Translations under genes and position numbers: made by a program
DNA from: Streptomyces pyxinae
Lineage (GTDB): Bacteria > Actinomycetota > Actinomycetes > Streptomycetales > Streptomycetaceae
NCBI RefSeq assembly: GCF_024756275.1
Contig: NZ_JANUGQ010000008.1
Coordinates: 124,001-188,000 of the forward strand
Reading direction: 5' to 3'
Length of the DNA: 64,000 nucleotides
Notes under the pieces: generated by a model
Told to the model about the DNA's origin: nothing
Database searches by the model: none
Seen by the model: only the letters and a program-made list of their open reading frames with translations
Shown: in pieces, positions 52,988 to 62,377 of the stretch
Position numbering within the stretch: the stretch's first letter is position 1
Layout: every line of letters starts with the position of its first letter

Positions 52988-54400
52988 ATGCGGGTCAGTG
53001 ACACCGCCGCGCACGCGCCGCACCGCGCCCTGGGCCTCGCGTCGCGCGGCCGGACCGCGGGACCGGCCCGGCCGCCGGCCGCCCGGGGCGGTGCGGGCGC
53101 CGGCCGGACCCGCCGTCCCTCCGCCCCCCGGTCGGGCCCGCCGCGCGGCAACCGGCTGCGCGCCGCCTACGAGCGCGCCCGCCGGGCCTGGGACCGCCCG
53201 CTCACCGCGTACTACGTGATCCTCGGCGCCGGGCTGCTGATCACCGTGCTGGGCCTGGTGATGGTCTACTCGGCGTCCATGATCAAGGCGCTGGAGCTGT
53301 CGCTGCCCGCCTCCTACTTCTTCCGCAAGCAGTTCCTCGCCGCCGCCATCGGCACCGGACTGCTGCTCTTCGCCTCCCGGGTGCCCGCCAAGCTGCACCG
53401 GGCGCTCGCCTACCCGCTGCTGGTCGGCACGATCTTCCTGATGATCCTGGTGCAGATCCCCGGGATAGGGCACGCGGTCAACGGCAACCAGAACTGGATC
53501 TATCTGGGCGGCCCCTTCCAGCTCCAGCCCAGCGAGTTCGGCAAGCTGGCGCTGATCCTCTGGGGCGCCGACCTGCTCGCCCGCAAGCAGGACAAGCGGC
53601 TGCTCACCCAGTGGAAGCACCTGCTGGTCCCGCTGGTCCCGGTCGCCTTCCTGCTGCTGGGACTGATCATGCTCGGCGGTGACATGGGCACCGCGATCAT
53701 CCTGACCGCCATCCTCTTCGGCCTGCTCTGGCTGGCCGGCGCCCCCACCAGCCTCTTCGCCGGGGTGCTCACGGTGGCCGCCACCATCGGCGCCGTACTG
53801 ATCAAGACCAGCCCCAACCGGATGGGCCGGCTCGCCTGCATCGGCGCCACCGAACCGGGCCCCGGCGACTCCTGCTGGCAGGCGGTGCACGGGATCTACG
53901 CCCTGGCCTCGGGCGGACTCTTCGGCTCCGGACTCGGCGCCAGTGTGGAGAAATGGGGCCAACTGCCCGAGCCACACACGGACTTCATCTTCGCCATCAC
54001 CGGGGAGGAACTGGGCCTGGCGGGGACGCTGTCGGTACTCGCCCTCTTCGCGGCTCTAGGCTATGCGGGTATTCGCGTGGCCGGACGCACGGAGGACCCC
54101 TTCGTGAGATACGCCGCGGGAGGCGTCACCACCTGGATCACGGCCCAGGCCGTGGTCAACATCGGCGCGGTGCTCGGACTGCTGCCGATCGCCGGGGTGC
54201 CCCTGCCGCTGTTCTCGTACGGGGGGTCGGCCCTGCTGCCGACCATGTTCGCCGTCGGACTGCTCATCGCCTTCGCGCGTGAGGAGCCCGCCGCGAGAGC
54301 GGCCCTGGCCATGCGGCAGCCCCGGTGGGGCAGACGGGCCGGGCTGAGTTGGAAGTCGATGCGACGGCGCGTGACGAAGCGCACGTCCGGAGAGCGGTGA
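52988..54400 (+). CDS. ftsW: Septal peptidoglycan polymerase FtsW
   Basis: A 470-residue SEDS glycosyltransferase with about ten membrane helices that polymerises lipid II at septa with FtsI. A basic, Pro/Arg-rich N-terminus of about 70 residues precedes the first helix. Family signatures include NGNQNWIYLGG, QPSEFGKLALILW, GGDMGTA and PEPHTDFIFAITGEELG, with FSYGGSAL near the end. ATG 52988 has GGAGGGGA 6 nt upstream. A GACAC pentamer at 52941-52945 in the 51-bp spacer could be a WhiA site, since ftsW is a known WhiA target in S. venezuelae. Confidence 0.96.
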   Translation: MRVSDTAAHAPHRALGLASRGRTAGPARPPAARGGAGAGRTRRPSAPRSGPPRGNRLRAAYERARRAWDRPLTAYYVILGAGLLITVLGLVMVYSASMIKALELSLPASYFFRKQFLAAAIGTGLLLFASRVPAKLHRALAYPLLVGTIFLMILVQIPGIGHAVNGNQNWIYLGGPFQLQPSEFGKLALILWGADLLARKQDKRLLTQWKHLLVPLVPVAFLLLGLIMLGGDMGTAIILTAILFGLLWLAGAPTSLFAGVLTVAATIGAVLIKTSPNRMGRLACIGATEPGPGDSCWQAVHGIYALASGGLFGSGLGASVEKWGQLPEPHTDFIFAITGEELGLAGTLSVLALFAALGYAGIRVAGRTEDPFVRYAAGGVTTWITAQAVVNIGAVLGLLPIAGVPLPLFSYGGSALLPTMFAVGLLIAFAREEPAARAALAMRQPRWGRRAGLSWKSMRRRVTKRTSGER

Positions 54401-54406
54401 ATTTCG

Positions 54407-55498
54407 GTGCATGTCGTACTCGCCGGTGGGGGGACCGCCGGCCACATCGAGCCGGCGCTCGCCCTGGCGGACGCCCTGCGGAGGCAGGACCCGACCGTGG
54501 GGATCACGGCCCTCGGCACGGAGCGGGGTCTGGAGACCCGGCTGGTGCCCGAACGGGGTTACGAGCTGGCGCTCATCCCGGCCGTGCCGCTGCCGCGCAA
54601 GCCGACCCCGGAGCTGATCACCGTCCCCGGCCGGCTGCGCGGCACCATCAAGGCGGCCGAGCAGATCCTGGAGCGCACCAAGGCCGACTGCGTGGTCGGC
54701 TTCGGCGGCTATGTGGCCCTGCCCGGCTATCTGGCGGCCAAACGGCTCGGGGTGCCGATCGTGGTGCACGAGGCCAACGCCCGCCCCGGGCTGGCCAACA
54801 AGATCGGTTCCCGGTACGCGGCCGGGGTCGCCGTCGCCACCCCCGACAGCAAGCTCCGGGGCGCCCGCTACATCGGCATCCCGCTGCGGCACACCATCGC
54901 CACCCTGGACCGCGCCCGGGTCCGCCCCGAGGCGCGCGCCGCCTTCGGGCTCGACCCCAACCTGCCCACCCTGCTGGTCTCCGGCGGCTCCCAGGGCGCC
55001 CGGCGGCTCAACGAGGTGATCCAGCAGGTCGCCCCGGTGCTCCAGCGCTCCGGCATCCAGATCCTGCACGCGGTCGGCCCCAAGAACGAGCTCCCGCACG
55101 TCGACAACATGCCCGGCATGCCGCCGTACGTCCCGGTGCCCTACGTGGACCGGATGGACCTGGCCTACGCGGCGGCCGACATGATGCTCTGCCGGGCCGG
55201 CGCGATGACCGTGGCGGAGCTCTCCGCCGTCGGACTGCCCGCCGCCTACGTCCCGCTGCCGATCGGCAACGGTGAACAGCGGCTCAACGCCCAGCCGGTG
55301 GTCAAGAAGGGCGGCGGACTCCTGGTGGACGACGCCGAGCTGACGGCCGACTGGGTGCAGTCCCAGGTCCTCCCGGTGCTGGCCGACCCGCACCGGCTGT
55401 ACGAGATGTCCCGCGCCGCCGCCGAGTTCGGCCGCCGGGACGCCGACGACCTGCTCGTCGGCATGGTGCACGAGGCGATCCAGCAGGCTCGCCGCTAG
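54407..55498 (+). CDS. murG: Lipid II synthase MurG (GlcNAc transferase)
   Basis: A 363-residue GT28 enzyme that adds GlcNAc to lipid I on the inner membrane face. The motifs VVLAGGGTAGHIEPALALA, GFGGYVALPGYLAAK, HEANARPGLANK, LLVSGGSQGARRLNE and CRAGAMTVAELSAVG are intact, with the UDP-GlcNAc-binding PLPIGNGEQRLNA. GTG 54407 lies 6 bp after ftsW (ATG 54411 alternative out of frame). In most bacteria murC follows; here ftsQ follows directly. Confidence 0.96.
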   Translation: MHVVLAGGGTAGHIEPALALADALRRQDPTVGITALGTERGLETRLVPERGYELALIPAVPLPRKPTPELITVPGRLRGTIKAAEQILERTKADCVVGFGGYVALPGYLAAKRLGVPIVVHEANARPGLANKIGSRYAAGVAVATPDSKLRGARYIGIPLRHTIATLDRARVRPEARAAFGLDPNLPTLLVSGGSQGARRLNEVIQQVAPVLQRSGIQILHAVGPKNELPHVDNMPGMPPYVPVPYVDRMDLAYAAADMMLCRAGAMTVAELSAVGLPAAYVPLPIGNGEQRLNAQPVVKKGGGLLVDDAELTADWVQSQVLPVLADPHRLYEMSRAAAEFGRRDADDLLVGMVHEAIQQARR

Positions 55499-55567
55499 GG
55501 CCCCGCGTCCGGACCGGGGCCGGGCCGGGGCGGCATCCGGACCACAGGCCCCGGACCCGGACCCGGG

Positions 55568-55589
55568 GGCCGGCCGGGACCGGCCGGCC
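55568..55589. other. Inverted repeat in the murG-ftsQ spacer
   Basis: GGCCGGCCGG and CCGGCCGGCC flank a GA centre, 20 bp before the ftsQ start. It could be a terminator or a cis element in the spacer where murC is missing. Confidence 0.45.
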
Positions 55590-55609
55590 ATGAACGGAAG
55601 GCAGGGAGC

Positions 55610-56428
55610 ATGGCCGGACCGACCACCACCCGGCGCGGAGCGGGCCGGAAGCCCGCCGGCGCGTCGGCCCGGCCCGTGCGCCGCCCTCCGGCGCCCCGCG
55701 CCCCCCGGGCGCCCCGGCGGCACCGGTTCGGCCGCCGCCCGCTGCTGCTGCTCGCCGGCGTCCTGCTCGTGGTCACCGGGGTGCTCTGGCTGCTGTACGG
55801 CTCCGCCTGGCTGCGGGTGGACCGGGTGACCGTCTCCGGCACCCGGGTGCTGAGGCCCCAGGAGGTCACCGAGGTCGCCGCCGTGCGGCTCGGCCGCCCG
55901 CTCGCCGCCCTGGACACCGACGCCGTCGCCGGCCGGCTGAGCCGTGAACTCCCGCGCGTCGCCACGGTGGAGGTGGACCGGGAGTGGCCGGGCACGGTCG
56001 CGCTCAGGGTGACCGAGCGCAAGCCGGTGCTGCTGCTCCGCAAGGACGACCGGTACACCGAAGTGGACGCCGGGGGTGTGCGGTTCGCCACGTCCCGTCA
56101 GGCGCCGGCCGGGGTCCCGGTGCTCGAACTGACCGCCCGCGCGCGGGGCATCGCCGCCCGGCGCTTCTCCGCCGACCGGCTCACCCGGGAGGCGGTCCGG
56201 GTGGCGGGCGACCTGCCGGCCCCGGTGGCCAGGGCCACCCGGACGGTCAGGCTCGCCTCGTACGACTCCATCACCCTGGAACTGGCCGGCGGCCGGACCG
56301 TGGTCTGGGGCAGCGGCGAGAACGGCGGCGCGAAGGCCCGGGCGCTCACCGCGCTGATGAAGGCGGCGCCCGGAGCGGCGCACTTCGATGTGAGTGCGCC
56401 CACCGCCCCCGCCGTGGCGCGGAGTTGA
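55610..56428 (+). CDS. ftsQ: Cell division protein FtsQ (POTRA domain)
   Basis: A 272-residue bitopic protein. The basic N-terminus (about 43 residues, Arg/Pro-rich) precedes one membrane helix (PLLLLAGVLLVVTGVLWLLY), then the POTRA domain (LRVDRVTVSGTRVLRPQEV) and the FtsQ beta domain (REWPGTVALRVTERKPVLLL). It links early Z-ring proteins to FtsL and FtsWI. ATG 55610 has GGAAGG about 8 nt upstream. It is followed by a 278-bp spacer carrying the ftsZ promoters. Confidence 0.93.
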   Translation: MAGPTTTRRGAGRKPAGASARPVRRPPAPRAPRAPRRHRFGRRPLLLLAGVLLVVTGVLWLLYGSAWLRVDRVTVSGTRVLRPQEVTEVAAVRLGRPLAALDTDAVAGRLSRELPRVATVEVDREWPGTVALRVTERKPVLLLRKDDRYTEVDAGGVRFATSRQAPAGVPVLELTARARGIAARRFSADRLTREAVRVAGDLPAPVARATRTVRLASYDSITLELAGGRTVVWGSGENGGAKARALTALMKAAPGAAHFDVSAPTAPAVARS

Positions 56429-56518
56429 CGCGCATAAGCGCTGGCCAGCACCCTGGTTGGGCAGCGCTCAGGTTGATCACATAGGGTGAAAAGAAAAACG
56501 GGAGGTTCGGCGTGTTCG

Positions 56519-56548
56519 TTGAACGCGCGCCGCTTGTCGACTTAGTGT
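56519..56548 (+). promoter_or_regulatory. Candidate ftsZ promoter with overlapping WhiA motif
   Basis: TTGAAC (56519-56524) and TAGTGT (56543-56548) are 18 bp apart. GTGTC at 56545-56549, the complement of the WhiA core GACAC, overlaps the -10. ftsZ has multiple promoters including a sporulation-specific one in S. coelicolor (established); which one this is cannot be told. Confidence 0.5.
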
Positions 56549-56583
56549 CCTGTTCGGAGAGTCCAACGAACAGTCACACTGGT

Positions 56584-56608
56584 AACCCTAAACTTCACCT
56601 TTAGGGTT
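56584..56608. promoter_or_regulatory. Inverted repeat AACCCTAAA / TTTAGGGTT upstream of ftsZ
   Basis: Two perfect 9-bp arms flank a 7-nt loop CTTCACC, centred 110 bp before the ftsZ start codon. It is AT-richer than its surroundings. It may be an operator or an RNA hairpin in the ftsZ leader. Confidence 0.65.
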
Positions 56609-56706
56609 TGGGTCGGCGTTCCGGACCGTCCCATCGGCATCCGTCGTCGCGACGCGTCAACCACAGCGGAGCGGCGACACGTAAATCGAGGCGAGAGGCC
56701 TTCGAC

Positions 56707-57924
<1,218 letters not shown>

Positions 57925-57928
57925 CCCC

Positions 57929-58672
57929 GTGATAGGACAGCACGACTCCGAGAGCGGCGCCCACTTCGCCTTCACCGACCGGTGGGGCGGGGTGAGCGCC
58001 GCTCCGTACGACGAGCTCAATCTCGGCGGCGCGGTGGGGGACGACCCCGCCGCCGTCACCACCAACCGTGAGCTGGCCGCCAAGGCGCTCGGCCTCGACC
58101 CCGGCCGGGTCGTCTGGATGAACCAGGTGCACGGCCGGGACGTCGCCGTGGTGGACGGACCCTGGCCGGCGGACACCCCGGTGCCCGCCGTGGACGCGGT
58201 GGTCACCGCCCGGCGCGGCCTCGCCCTCGCGGTGCTCACCGCCGACTGCGTGCCGGTCCTGCTGGCCGACCCGGTCGCGGGCGTGGCCGGGGCGGCGCAC
58301 GCCGGACGGCCCGGGATGGTCGCCGGGGTGGTCGCGGCGACGGTCGCGGCGATGGTCCGGCTGGGCGCCGAGCCCGCCCGGCTGATCGCCCGCACCGGAC
58401 CCGCCGTCTGCGGCCGCTGCTACGAGGTGCCCGCCGCGATGCGCGACGAGGTCGCCGCCGCCGAACCGGCCGCCCGGGCCGAGACCGGCTGGGGCACCCC
58501 GGCGGTGGACGTCGCCGCCGGCGTGCACGCCCAGCTCCGCGCGCTCGGCGTGCGCGACCCGCGCTCCTCCGGGATCTGCACCCGGGAGTCGGCCGACCAC
58601 TACTCGTACCGGCGCGACCGCACCACCGGCCGGCTCGCCTCGTACGTCTGGAACGCGGAGGCGGGGGCGTGA
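57929..58672 (+). CDS. pgeF: Peptidoglycan editing factor / laccase-domain protein (YlmD)
   Basis: A 247-residue YfiH/DUF152 protein. The metal-site residues lie in NQVHG (His), LTADCVPVLL (Cys) and AAHAG (His); GPAVCGRCYEVP is a further family block. Relatives act as purine nucleosidases/phosphorylases, and PgeF in E. coli keeps L-Ser out of the stem peptide. GTG 57929 lies 4 bp after ftsZ. Its stop overlaps the ylmE start (GTGA). Confidence 0.92.
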   Translation: MIGQHDSESGAHFAFTDRWGGVSAAPYDELNLGGAVGDDPAAVTTNRELAAKALGLDPGRVVWMNQVHGRDVAVVDGPWPADTPVPAVDAVVTARRGLALAVLTADCVPVLLADPVAGVAGAAHAGRPGMVAGVVAATVAAMVRLGAEPARLIARTGPAVCGRCYEVPAAMRDEVAAAEPAARAETGWGTPAVDVAAGVHAQLRALGVRDPRSSGICTRESADHYSYRRDRTTGRLASYVWNAEAGA

Positions 58673-59466
58673 GCGGGGAGCCGATCCAGGGCGCCGGGGC
58701 GCCGGGCGAGAGCAATGAGACCGGGGAGCCCGGTGAAACCGGTGACCTGACGGAGCGCCGGGCCGAGCTCGCCGGCAACCTCGCGCGGGTGGAGGAGCGG
58801 ATCGCCGCCGCCTGCGCGGCCGCCGGCCGCCGCCGCGAGGACGTCACCCTCATCGTGGTCACCAAGACCTACCCGGCGAGCGATGTACGGCTCCTCCATG
58901 AGCTGGGCGTCCGTCAGGTGGCGGAGAACCGGGACCAGGACGCCGCGCCGAAGGCCGCCGCCTGCGCGGACCTGGACCTCACCTGGCACTTCGTGGGCCA
59001 GTTGCAGACCAACAAGGTCCGTTCGGTGGCGGGTTACGCTCAGTTCGTGCAGTCGGTCGACCGGTTGAAGCTCGTGGGCGCACTCTCCACCGCGGCGGTG
59101 CGCGCCGGGCGCGAACTGGGGCTTCTGCTCCAGGTGGCGCTGGACGCCGAGGCCGCCGGGCGCGGGGAGCGCGGCGGCGTCGGACCGGACGGAGTGGCCG
59201 AGTTGGCCGACGCGGTGGCCGCCGCCCCGGGGCTCCGGCTCGGCGGGCTGATGACGGTCGCGCCGCTGGCCGGACCGTACGCGGGACGTCAACGGGCCGC
59301 GTTCGACCGACTGGTGGAAATCTCGGCCCGCCTGCGCCTCGACCACCCGGCTGCCACCATGGTCTCGGCGGGGATGAGCGCGGATCTGGAGGACGCCGTG
59401 GCGGCCGGGGCGACACATGTACGCATCGGTACGGCGGTACTCGGAGTCCGTCCCCGGCTCGGGTAA
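58669..59466 (+). CDS. ylmE: YggS/PLPBP-family pyridoxal phosphate protein (YlmE)
   Basis: A 265-residue PLP-homeostasis protein of alanine-racemase-like fold. The PLP Lys66 is in LIVVTKTYPA; ENRDQDA, WHFVGQLQTNK, VQSVDRLKL, GLMTVAPL and the phosphate-binding SAGMSADLEDAVAAGATHVRIG follow. The first 28 residues are a Gly/Glu-rich low-complexity segment. Non-enzymatic in relatives; in Streptomyces ylmE loss affects sporulation septa (recalled). It overlaps pgeF by 4 bp. Confidence 0.93.
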   Translation: MSGEPIQGAGAPGESNETGEPGETGDLTERRAELAGNLARVEERIAAACAAAGRRREDVTLIVVTKTYPASDVRLLHELGVRQVAENRDQDAAPKAAACADLDLTWHFVGQLQTNKVRSVAGYAQFVQSVDRLKLVGALSTAAVRAGRELGLLLQVALDAEAAGRGERGGVGPDGVAELADAVAAAPGLRLGGLMTVAPLAGPYAGRQRAAFDRLVEISARLRLDHPAATMVSAGMSADLEDAVAAGATHVRIGTAVLGVRPRLG

Positions 59467-59599
59467 CGTCGCGAAGCAAGTCGGACCACAGCAGAAAATA
59501 TGGTCATTTCCGTCAAACGGCGGAGGGACCCCGTGGATCGCGGGCACTCGGTGACGTTGCCGACGTTGCCGATCCACCACAGAGCGGAGGACTCAGAGC

Positions 59600-60289
59600 A
59601 TGGCCGGCGCGATGCGCAAGATGGCGGTCTACCTCGGCCTCGTGGAGGACGATGGGTACGACGGCAGGGGCTTCGACCCCGACGACGACTTCGAACCCGA
59701 GCTGGAACCCGAGCCCGACCGGCACCGCCACCAGCCTCCGCACCAGGCCGTCCACCAGCCCGCGCCGGCCGCCGCCCACGCGGGCGGACCGGCCGCCCAC
59801 CCGGTCGCGCACCCCTCCTCGGTGGCGACCGAACGCGAAGAGCCCCCGCGGGTGGTGGCCCAGCCGCCCGCCCAGCGCGAGCCCGTTCCGCTTCCCCTCG
59901 AAAGCGGACGTCCGGCGCGAATCGCCCCCGTGGCATCCATCACACCTGAACGCCCGAGCCTGGAGAAGAACGCACCGGTGATCATGCCCAAGGCCGTGTC
60001 CGAGCGGGAGCCGTACCGCATCACCACGCTGCACCCCCGGACCTACAACGAGGCCCGTACCATCGGGGAACACTTCCGCGAGGGCACTCCAGTGATCATG
60101 AATCTGACCGAGATGGACGACACCGACGCGAAGCGACTTGTCGACTTTGCAGCCGGTCTGGTCTTCGGTCTGCATGGCAGCATTGAGCGCGTGACGCAGA
60201 AGGTGTTCTTGTTGTCGCCTGCTAACGTCGATGTCACGGCGGAGGACAAGGCCCGCATCGCAGAGGGCGGATTCTTCAACCAGAGCTGA
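59600..60289 (+). CDS. sepF: Z-ring membrane anchor SepF
   Basis: A 229-residue SepF. The N-terminal amphipathic helix ([14 protein letters not shown]) binds membrane. An acidic then His/Pro/Ala-rich linker of about 90 residues follows, and the C-terminal SepF core ([54 protein letters not shown]) binds FtsZ. SepF replaces FtsA in actinobacteria. ATG 59600 has GGAGG 9 nt upstream; ATG 59612 is possible. A TATGGT at 59499-59504 may serve as an internal promoter. Confidence 0.95.
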   Translation: MAGAMRKMAVYLGLVEDDGYDGRGFDPDDDFEPELEPEPDRHRHQPPHQAVHQPAPAAAHAGGPAAHPVAHPSSVATEREEPPRVVAQPPAQREPVPLPLESGRPARIAPVASITPERPSLEKNAPVIMPKAVSEREPYRITTLHPRTYNEARTIGEHFREGTPVIMNLTEMDDTDAKRLVDFAAGLVFGLHGSIERVTQKVFLLSPANVDVTAEDKARIAEGGFFNQS

Positions 60290-60357
60290 GAGCACGACAC
60301 CGGAATCGGCCGGCCGCACGGCCGGCGCATGAGAGCCAGGGGAGAGGGAAGCGCGGG

Positions 60358-60654
60358 ATGGGCGTGGCGCTGCAGGTGATCTACATCGCGCTGATGTGCT
60401 TCCTCATCCTGCTGATCTTCCGACTGGTCATGCAGTACGTCTTCCAGTTCGCCCGTTCATGGGAACCCGGGAAGGCGATGGTGGTCGTTCTGGAGGCCAC
60501 CTACACTGTCACCGATCCACCACTGAAACTTCTGCAGCGGTTCATTCCGCCGCTGCGTCTCGGGGGTGTGGCACTCGACCTGTCCTTCTTCGTTCTGATG
60601 ATCATCGTCTACATCCTGATCACCGTCGTGAACACCTTCGCGATGAGGGTGTGA
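60358..60654 (+). CDS. ylmG: YggT-family membrane protein (YlmG)
   Basis: A 98-residue protein with two membrane segments (LQVIYIALMCFLILLIFRLV and LDLSFFVLMIIVYILITVV) and the YggT/YlmG signature TDPPLKLLQRFIPPLRLGGVALD between them. YlmG-family proteins affect division or envelope assembly; the molecular role is unknown. It lies 68 bp after sepF with GGGGAGAGG upstream and 76 bp before divIVA. Confidence 0.93.
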   Translation: MGVALQVIYIALMCFLILLIFRLVMQYVFQFARSWEPGKAMVVVLEATYTVTDPPLKLLQRFIPPLRLGGVALDLSFFVLMIIVYILITVVNTFAMRV

Positions 60655-60658
60655 GGGT

Positions 60659-60680
60659 CCCAGGTGTAGCCCAGGTGTAG
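60659..60680 (+). repeat. 11-bp tandem repeat upstream of divIVA
   Basis: CCCAGGTGTAG is perfectly duplicated (60659-60669, 60670-60680), 50 bp before the divIVA start, in the 76-bp spacer expected to hold its promoter. Confidence 0.7.
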
Positions 60681-60730
60681 AGCGATACCGGTCCTGCCGA
60701 CTGCCGACGACTACTAGAGGTGAAGAAGAG

Positions 60731-61903
60731 ATGCCGTTGACTCCCGAGGATGTGCGGAACAAGCAGTTCACGACCGTCCGCCTCCGAGAGGGCTATGACG
60801 AGGACGAGGTCGACGCCTTCCTCGACGAGGTCGAGGCCGAGTTGACGCGTCTGCTGCGGGAGAACGAGGACCTGCGCGCCAAGCTGGCAGCCGCCACGCG
60901 CGCGGCCGCGCAGAATCAGCAGAACCAGCAGCAGGGCATGCGCAAGCCTCCGGAGCAGCAGGAGCGGCCGAACGGTCCCGGCGCTCCGGTGCCCGCCGCC
61001 ATATCCGGACCCCCGGTCCAGCAGCAGCCGCCGCAGATGGGTCCGCCCCAGCTGCCGGGAGGCGCGCCTCAGCTGCCGGCCGGTCCCAGTCACGGTGGTC
61101 CGCAGGGCCATGGCGGCCCGCAGGGCCATGGCGGCCCGCAGGGCCACGGCGGTCCGCAGGGGCCGCACGGACCCATGCAGGGCGGCCCGATGGGCGGTCC
61201 GATGGGTCAAGGGGGCCCGATGGGCCAGGGCATGGGCGGCCCCATGGGTGGTCCGATGGGCGGCCACGGTCCGCAGATGCCGCAGCCCGGTCAGGCTCCC
61301 GGTGGCGACAGCGCCGCCCGGGTGCTCTCGCTCGCCCAGCAGACCGCCGACCAGGCGATCGCGGAGGCCCGTTCCGAGGCCAACAAGATCGTCGGTGAGG
61401 CCCGGTCGCGCGCCGAGGGCCTGGAGCGGGACGCCCGCGCCAAGGCCGACGCGCTGGAGCGGGACGCCCAGGAGAAGCACCGCGTCGCCATGGGCTCGCT
61501 GGAGTCGGCCCGTGCCACCCTGGAGCGCAAGGTCGAGGACCTGCGGGGCTTCGAGCGGGAGTACCGCACGCGGCTGAAGTCGTACCTGGAGAGCCAGCTG
61601 CGCCAGCTGGAGACCCAGTCGGACGACTCGCTGGCCCCGTCGCGGACGCCGGCCGCCGCCTCGCTGCCGCCGTCGCCGTCGATGGCCCCGGCGGGTGCGG
61701 GTGCCCCGTCCTACGGGTCCAACCCGTCGCCCATGGGCGGCAACCCGAACGGGATGGGCGGTGCTCCGTCGTACGGCGGGCAGCAGCAGATGTCGCCCGC
61801 GATGACCCAGCCGATGGCACCGGTGCGGCCGCAGGCGCCGCAGCCGATGCAGCAGGCGCCTTCGCCGATGCGTGGGTTCCTGATCGACGAGGACGACAAC
61901 TAG
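60731..61903 (+). CDS. divIVA: Polarity determinant DivIVA with repeat linker
   Basis: A 390-residue coiled-coil protein that marks hyphal tips and drives polar growth in Streptomyces. The N-terminal membrane-binding domain begins MPLTPEDVRNKQFTTVRLREGYD and continues EVDAFLDEVEAEL. A 120-residue linker of Gln, Pro, Gly and Met follows, including four 18-bp repeats encoding GGPQGH (61091-61162) and GGPMG repeats. The second coiled coil (about 200-300, AARVLSLAQQTADQAI onward) and a Pro/Gly/Met tail ending LIDEDDN complete it. ATG 60731 follows AGGTGAAG. It ends at a strong terminator. Confidence 0.96.
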   Translation: MPLTPEDVRNKQFTTVRLREGYDEDEVDAFLDEVEAELTRLLRENEDLRAKLAAATRAAAQNQQNQQQGMRKPPEQQERPNGPGAPVPAAISGPPVQQQPPQMGPPQLPGGAPQLPAGPSHGGPQGHGGPQGHGGPQGHGGPQGPHGPMQGGPMGGPMGQGGPMGQGMGGPMGGPMGGHGPQMPQPGQAPGGDSAARVLSLAQQTADQAIAEARSEANKIVGEARSRAEGLERDARAKADALERDAQEKHRVAMGSLESARATLERKVEDLRGFEREYRTRLKSYLESQLRQLETQSDDSLAPSRTPAAASLPPSPSMAPAGAGAPSYGSNPSPMGGNPNGMGGAPSYGGQQQMSPAMTQPMAPVRPQAPQPMQQAPSPMRGFLIDEDDN

Positions 61904-61922
61904 TCGGTCCGTGCAGGTGGTA

Positions 61923-61962
61923 GGGCCGGGCCCGGAACGCTTGTTCCGGGCCCGGCCCTTTT
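61923..61962 (+). terminator. Rho-independent terminator after divIVA
   Basis: A perfect 16-bp stem (61923-61938 / 61943-61958) with loop GCTT is followed directly by TTTT. It ends the dcw cluster 20 bp after divIVA. Confidence 0.95.
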
Positions 61963-62172
61963 GTGTGTGCGGTGCGGTGCGCTGCCGTGCGGGGCGCGGT
62001 GGTGTGGGGTGCGCGCCCTGGTGGGTGGGGCGTTGCGGTTCTGCGCGCGGTGCGCCTTGTGGGTGGGGCGTCGCGGTTGCTTGGGCGGTGCGTGTCCGGG
62101 GTGCGTTGCGCTTGTGTGCGCGGTGCGGGTGGGGTGCTGCCGGTGGGGTGGGGGCGTGGCCCCTCCGGGCTC
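61938..62172 (+). other. 235-bp stretch with no A on the plus strand
   Basis: From 61938 to 62172 there is not a single A. The sequence is G/T-rich with runs such as GTGGGTGGGGCG (62021, 62059; a 20-bp near-repeat with 38-bp period). All three plus-strand frames are open because every stop codon needs an A, which explains overlapping open frames here. No gene is called. It follows the divIVA terminator and faces the end of ileS. Confidence 0.95.
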
Positions 62173-62331
62173 ACCTCCTCGGAGCCGGCGGAACAACCGT
62201 TACCGGGATGAGTGGGCCGGGTATTACCGCCGTCTCCTGCGGGGGCGACCCTGGGCGCCCCCACCCCGGGCCGTCACTCACGTGTCCGTGCGTGGGTGGC
62301 CGAGCCCTCCTCCGGATGTCTGTCTGTACGG

Positions 62332-62368
62332 GGAAGGCCCCCCGCGGGTGAGTCGCGGGGGGCCTTCC
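62332..62368 (-). terminator. Terminator after ileS
   Basis: A perfect 15-bp stem (62332-62346 / 62354-62368) with a 7-nt loop begins 10 bp beyond the ileS stop on the minus strand. Confidence 0.85.
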
Positions 62369-62377
62369 GGGGGTGGG

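Noticed and set aside
56584..56608. TTTAGGG motif resembling plant-type telomere repeats
   Set aside because: Only one inverted pair upstream of ftsZ in the chromosome core; better explained as a regulatory hairpin.
61911..62351. Plus-strand open frames after divIVA (for example 147 codons rich in Cys, Trp, Gly)
   Set aside because: They exist only because the region lacks A and therefore stop codons; no ribosome binding site and residue use is set by G/T-rich DNA.
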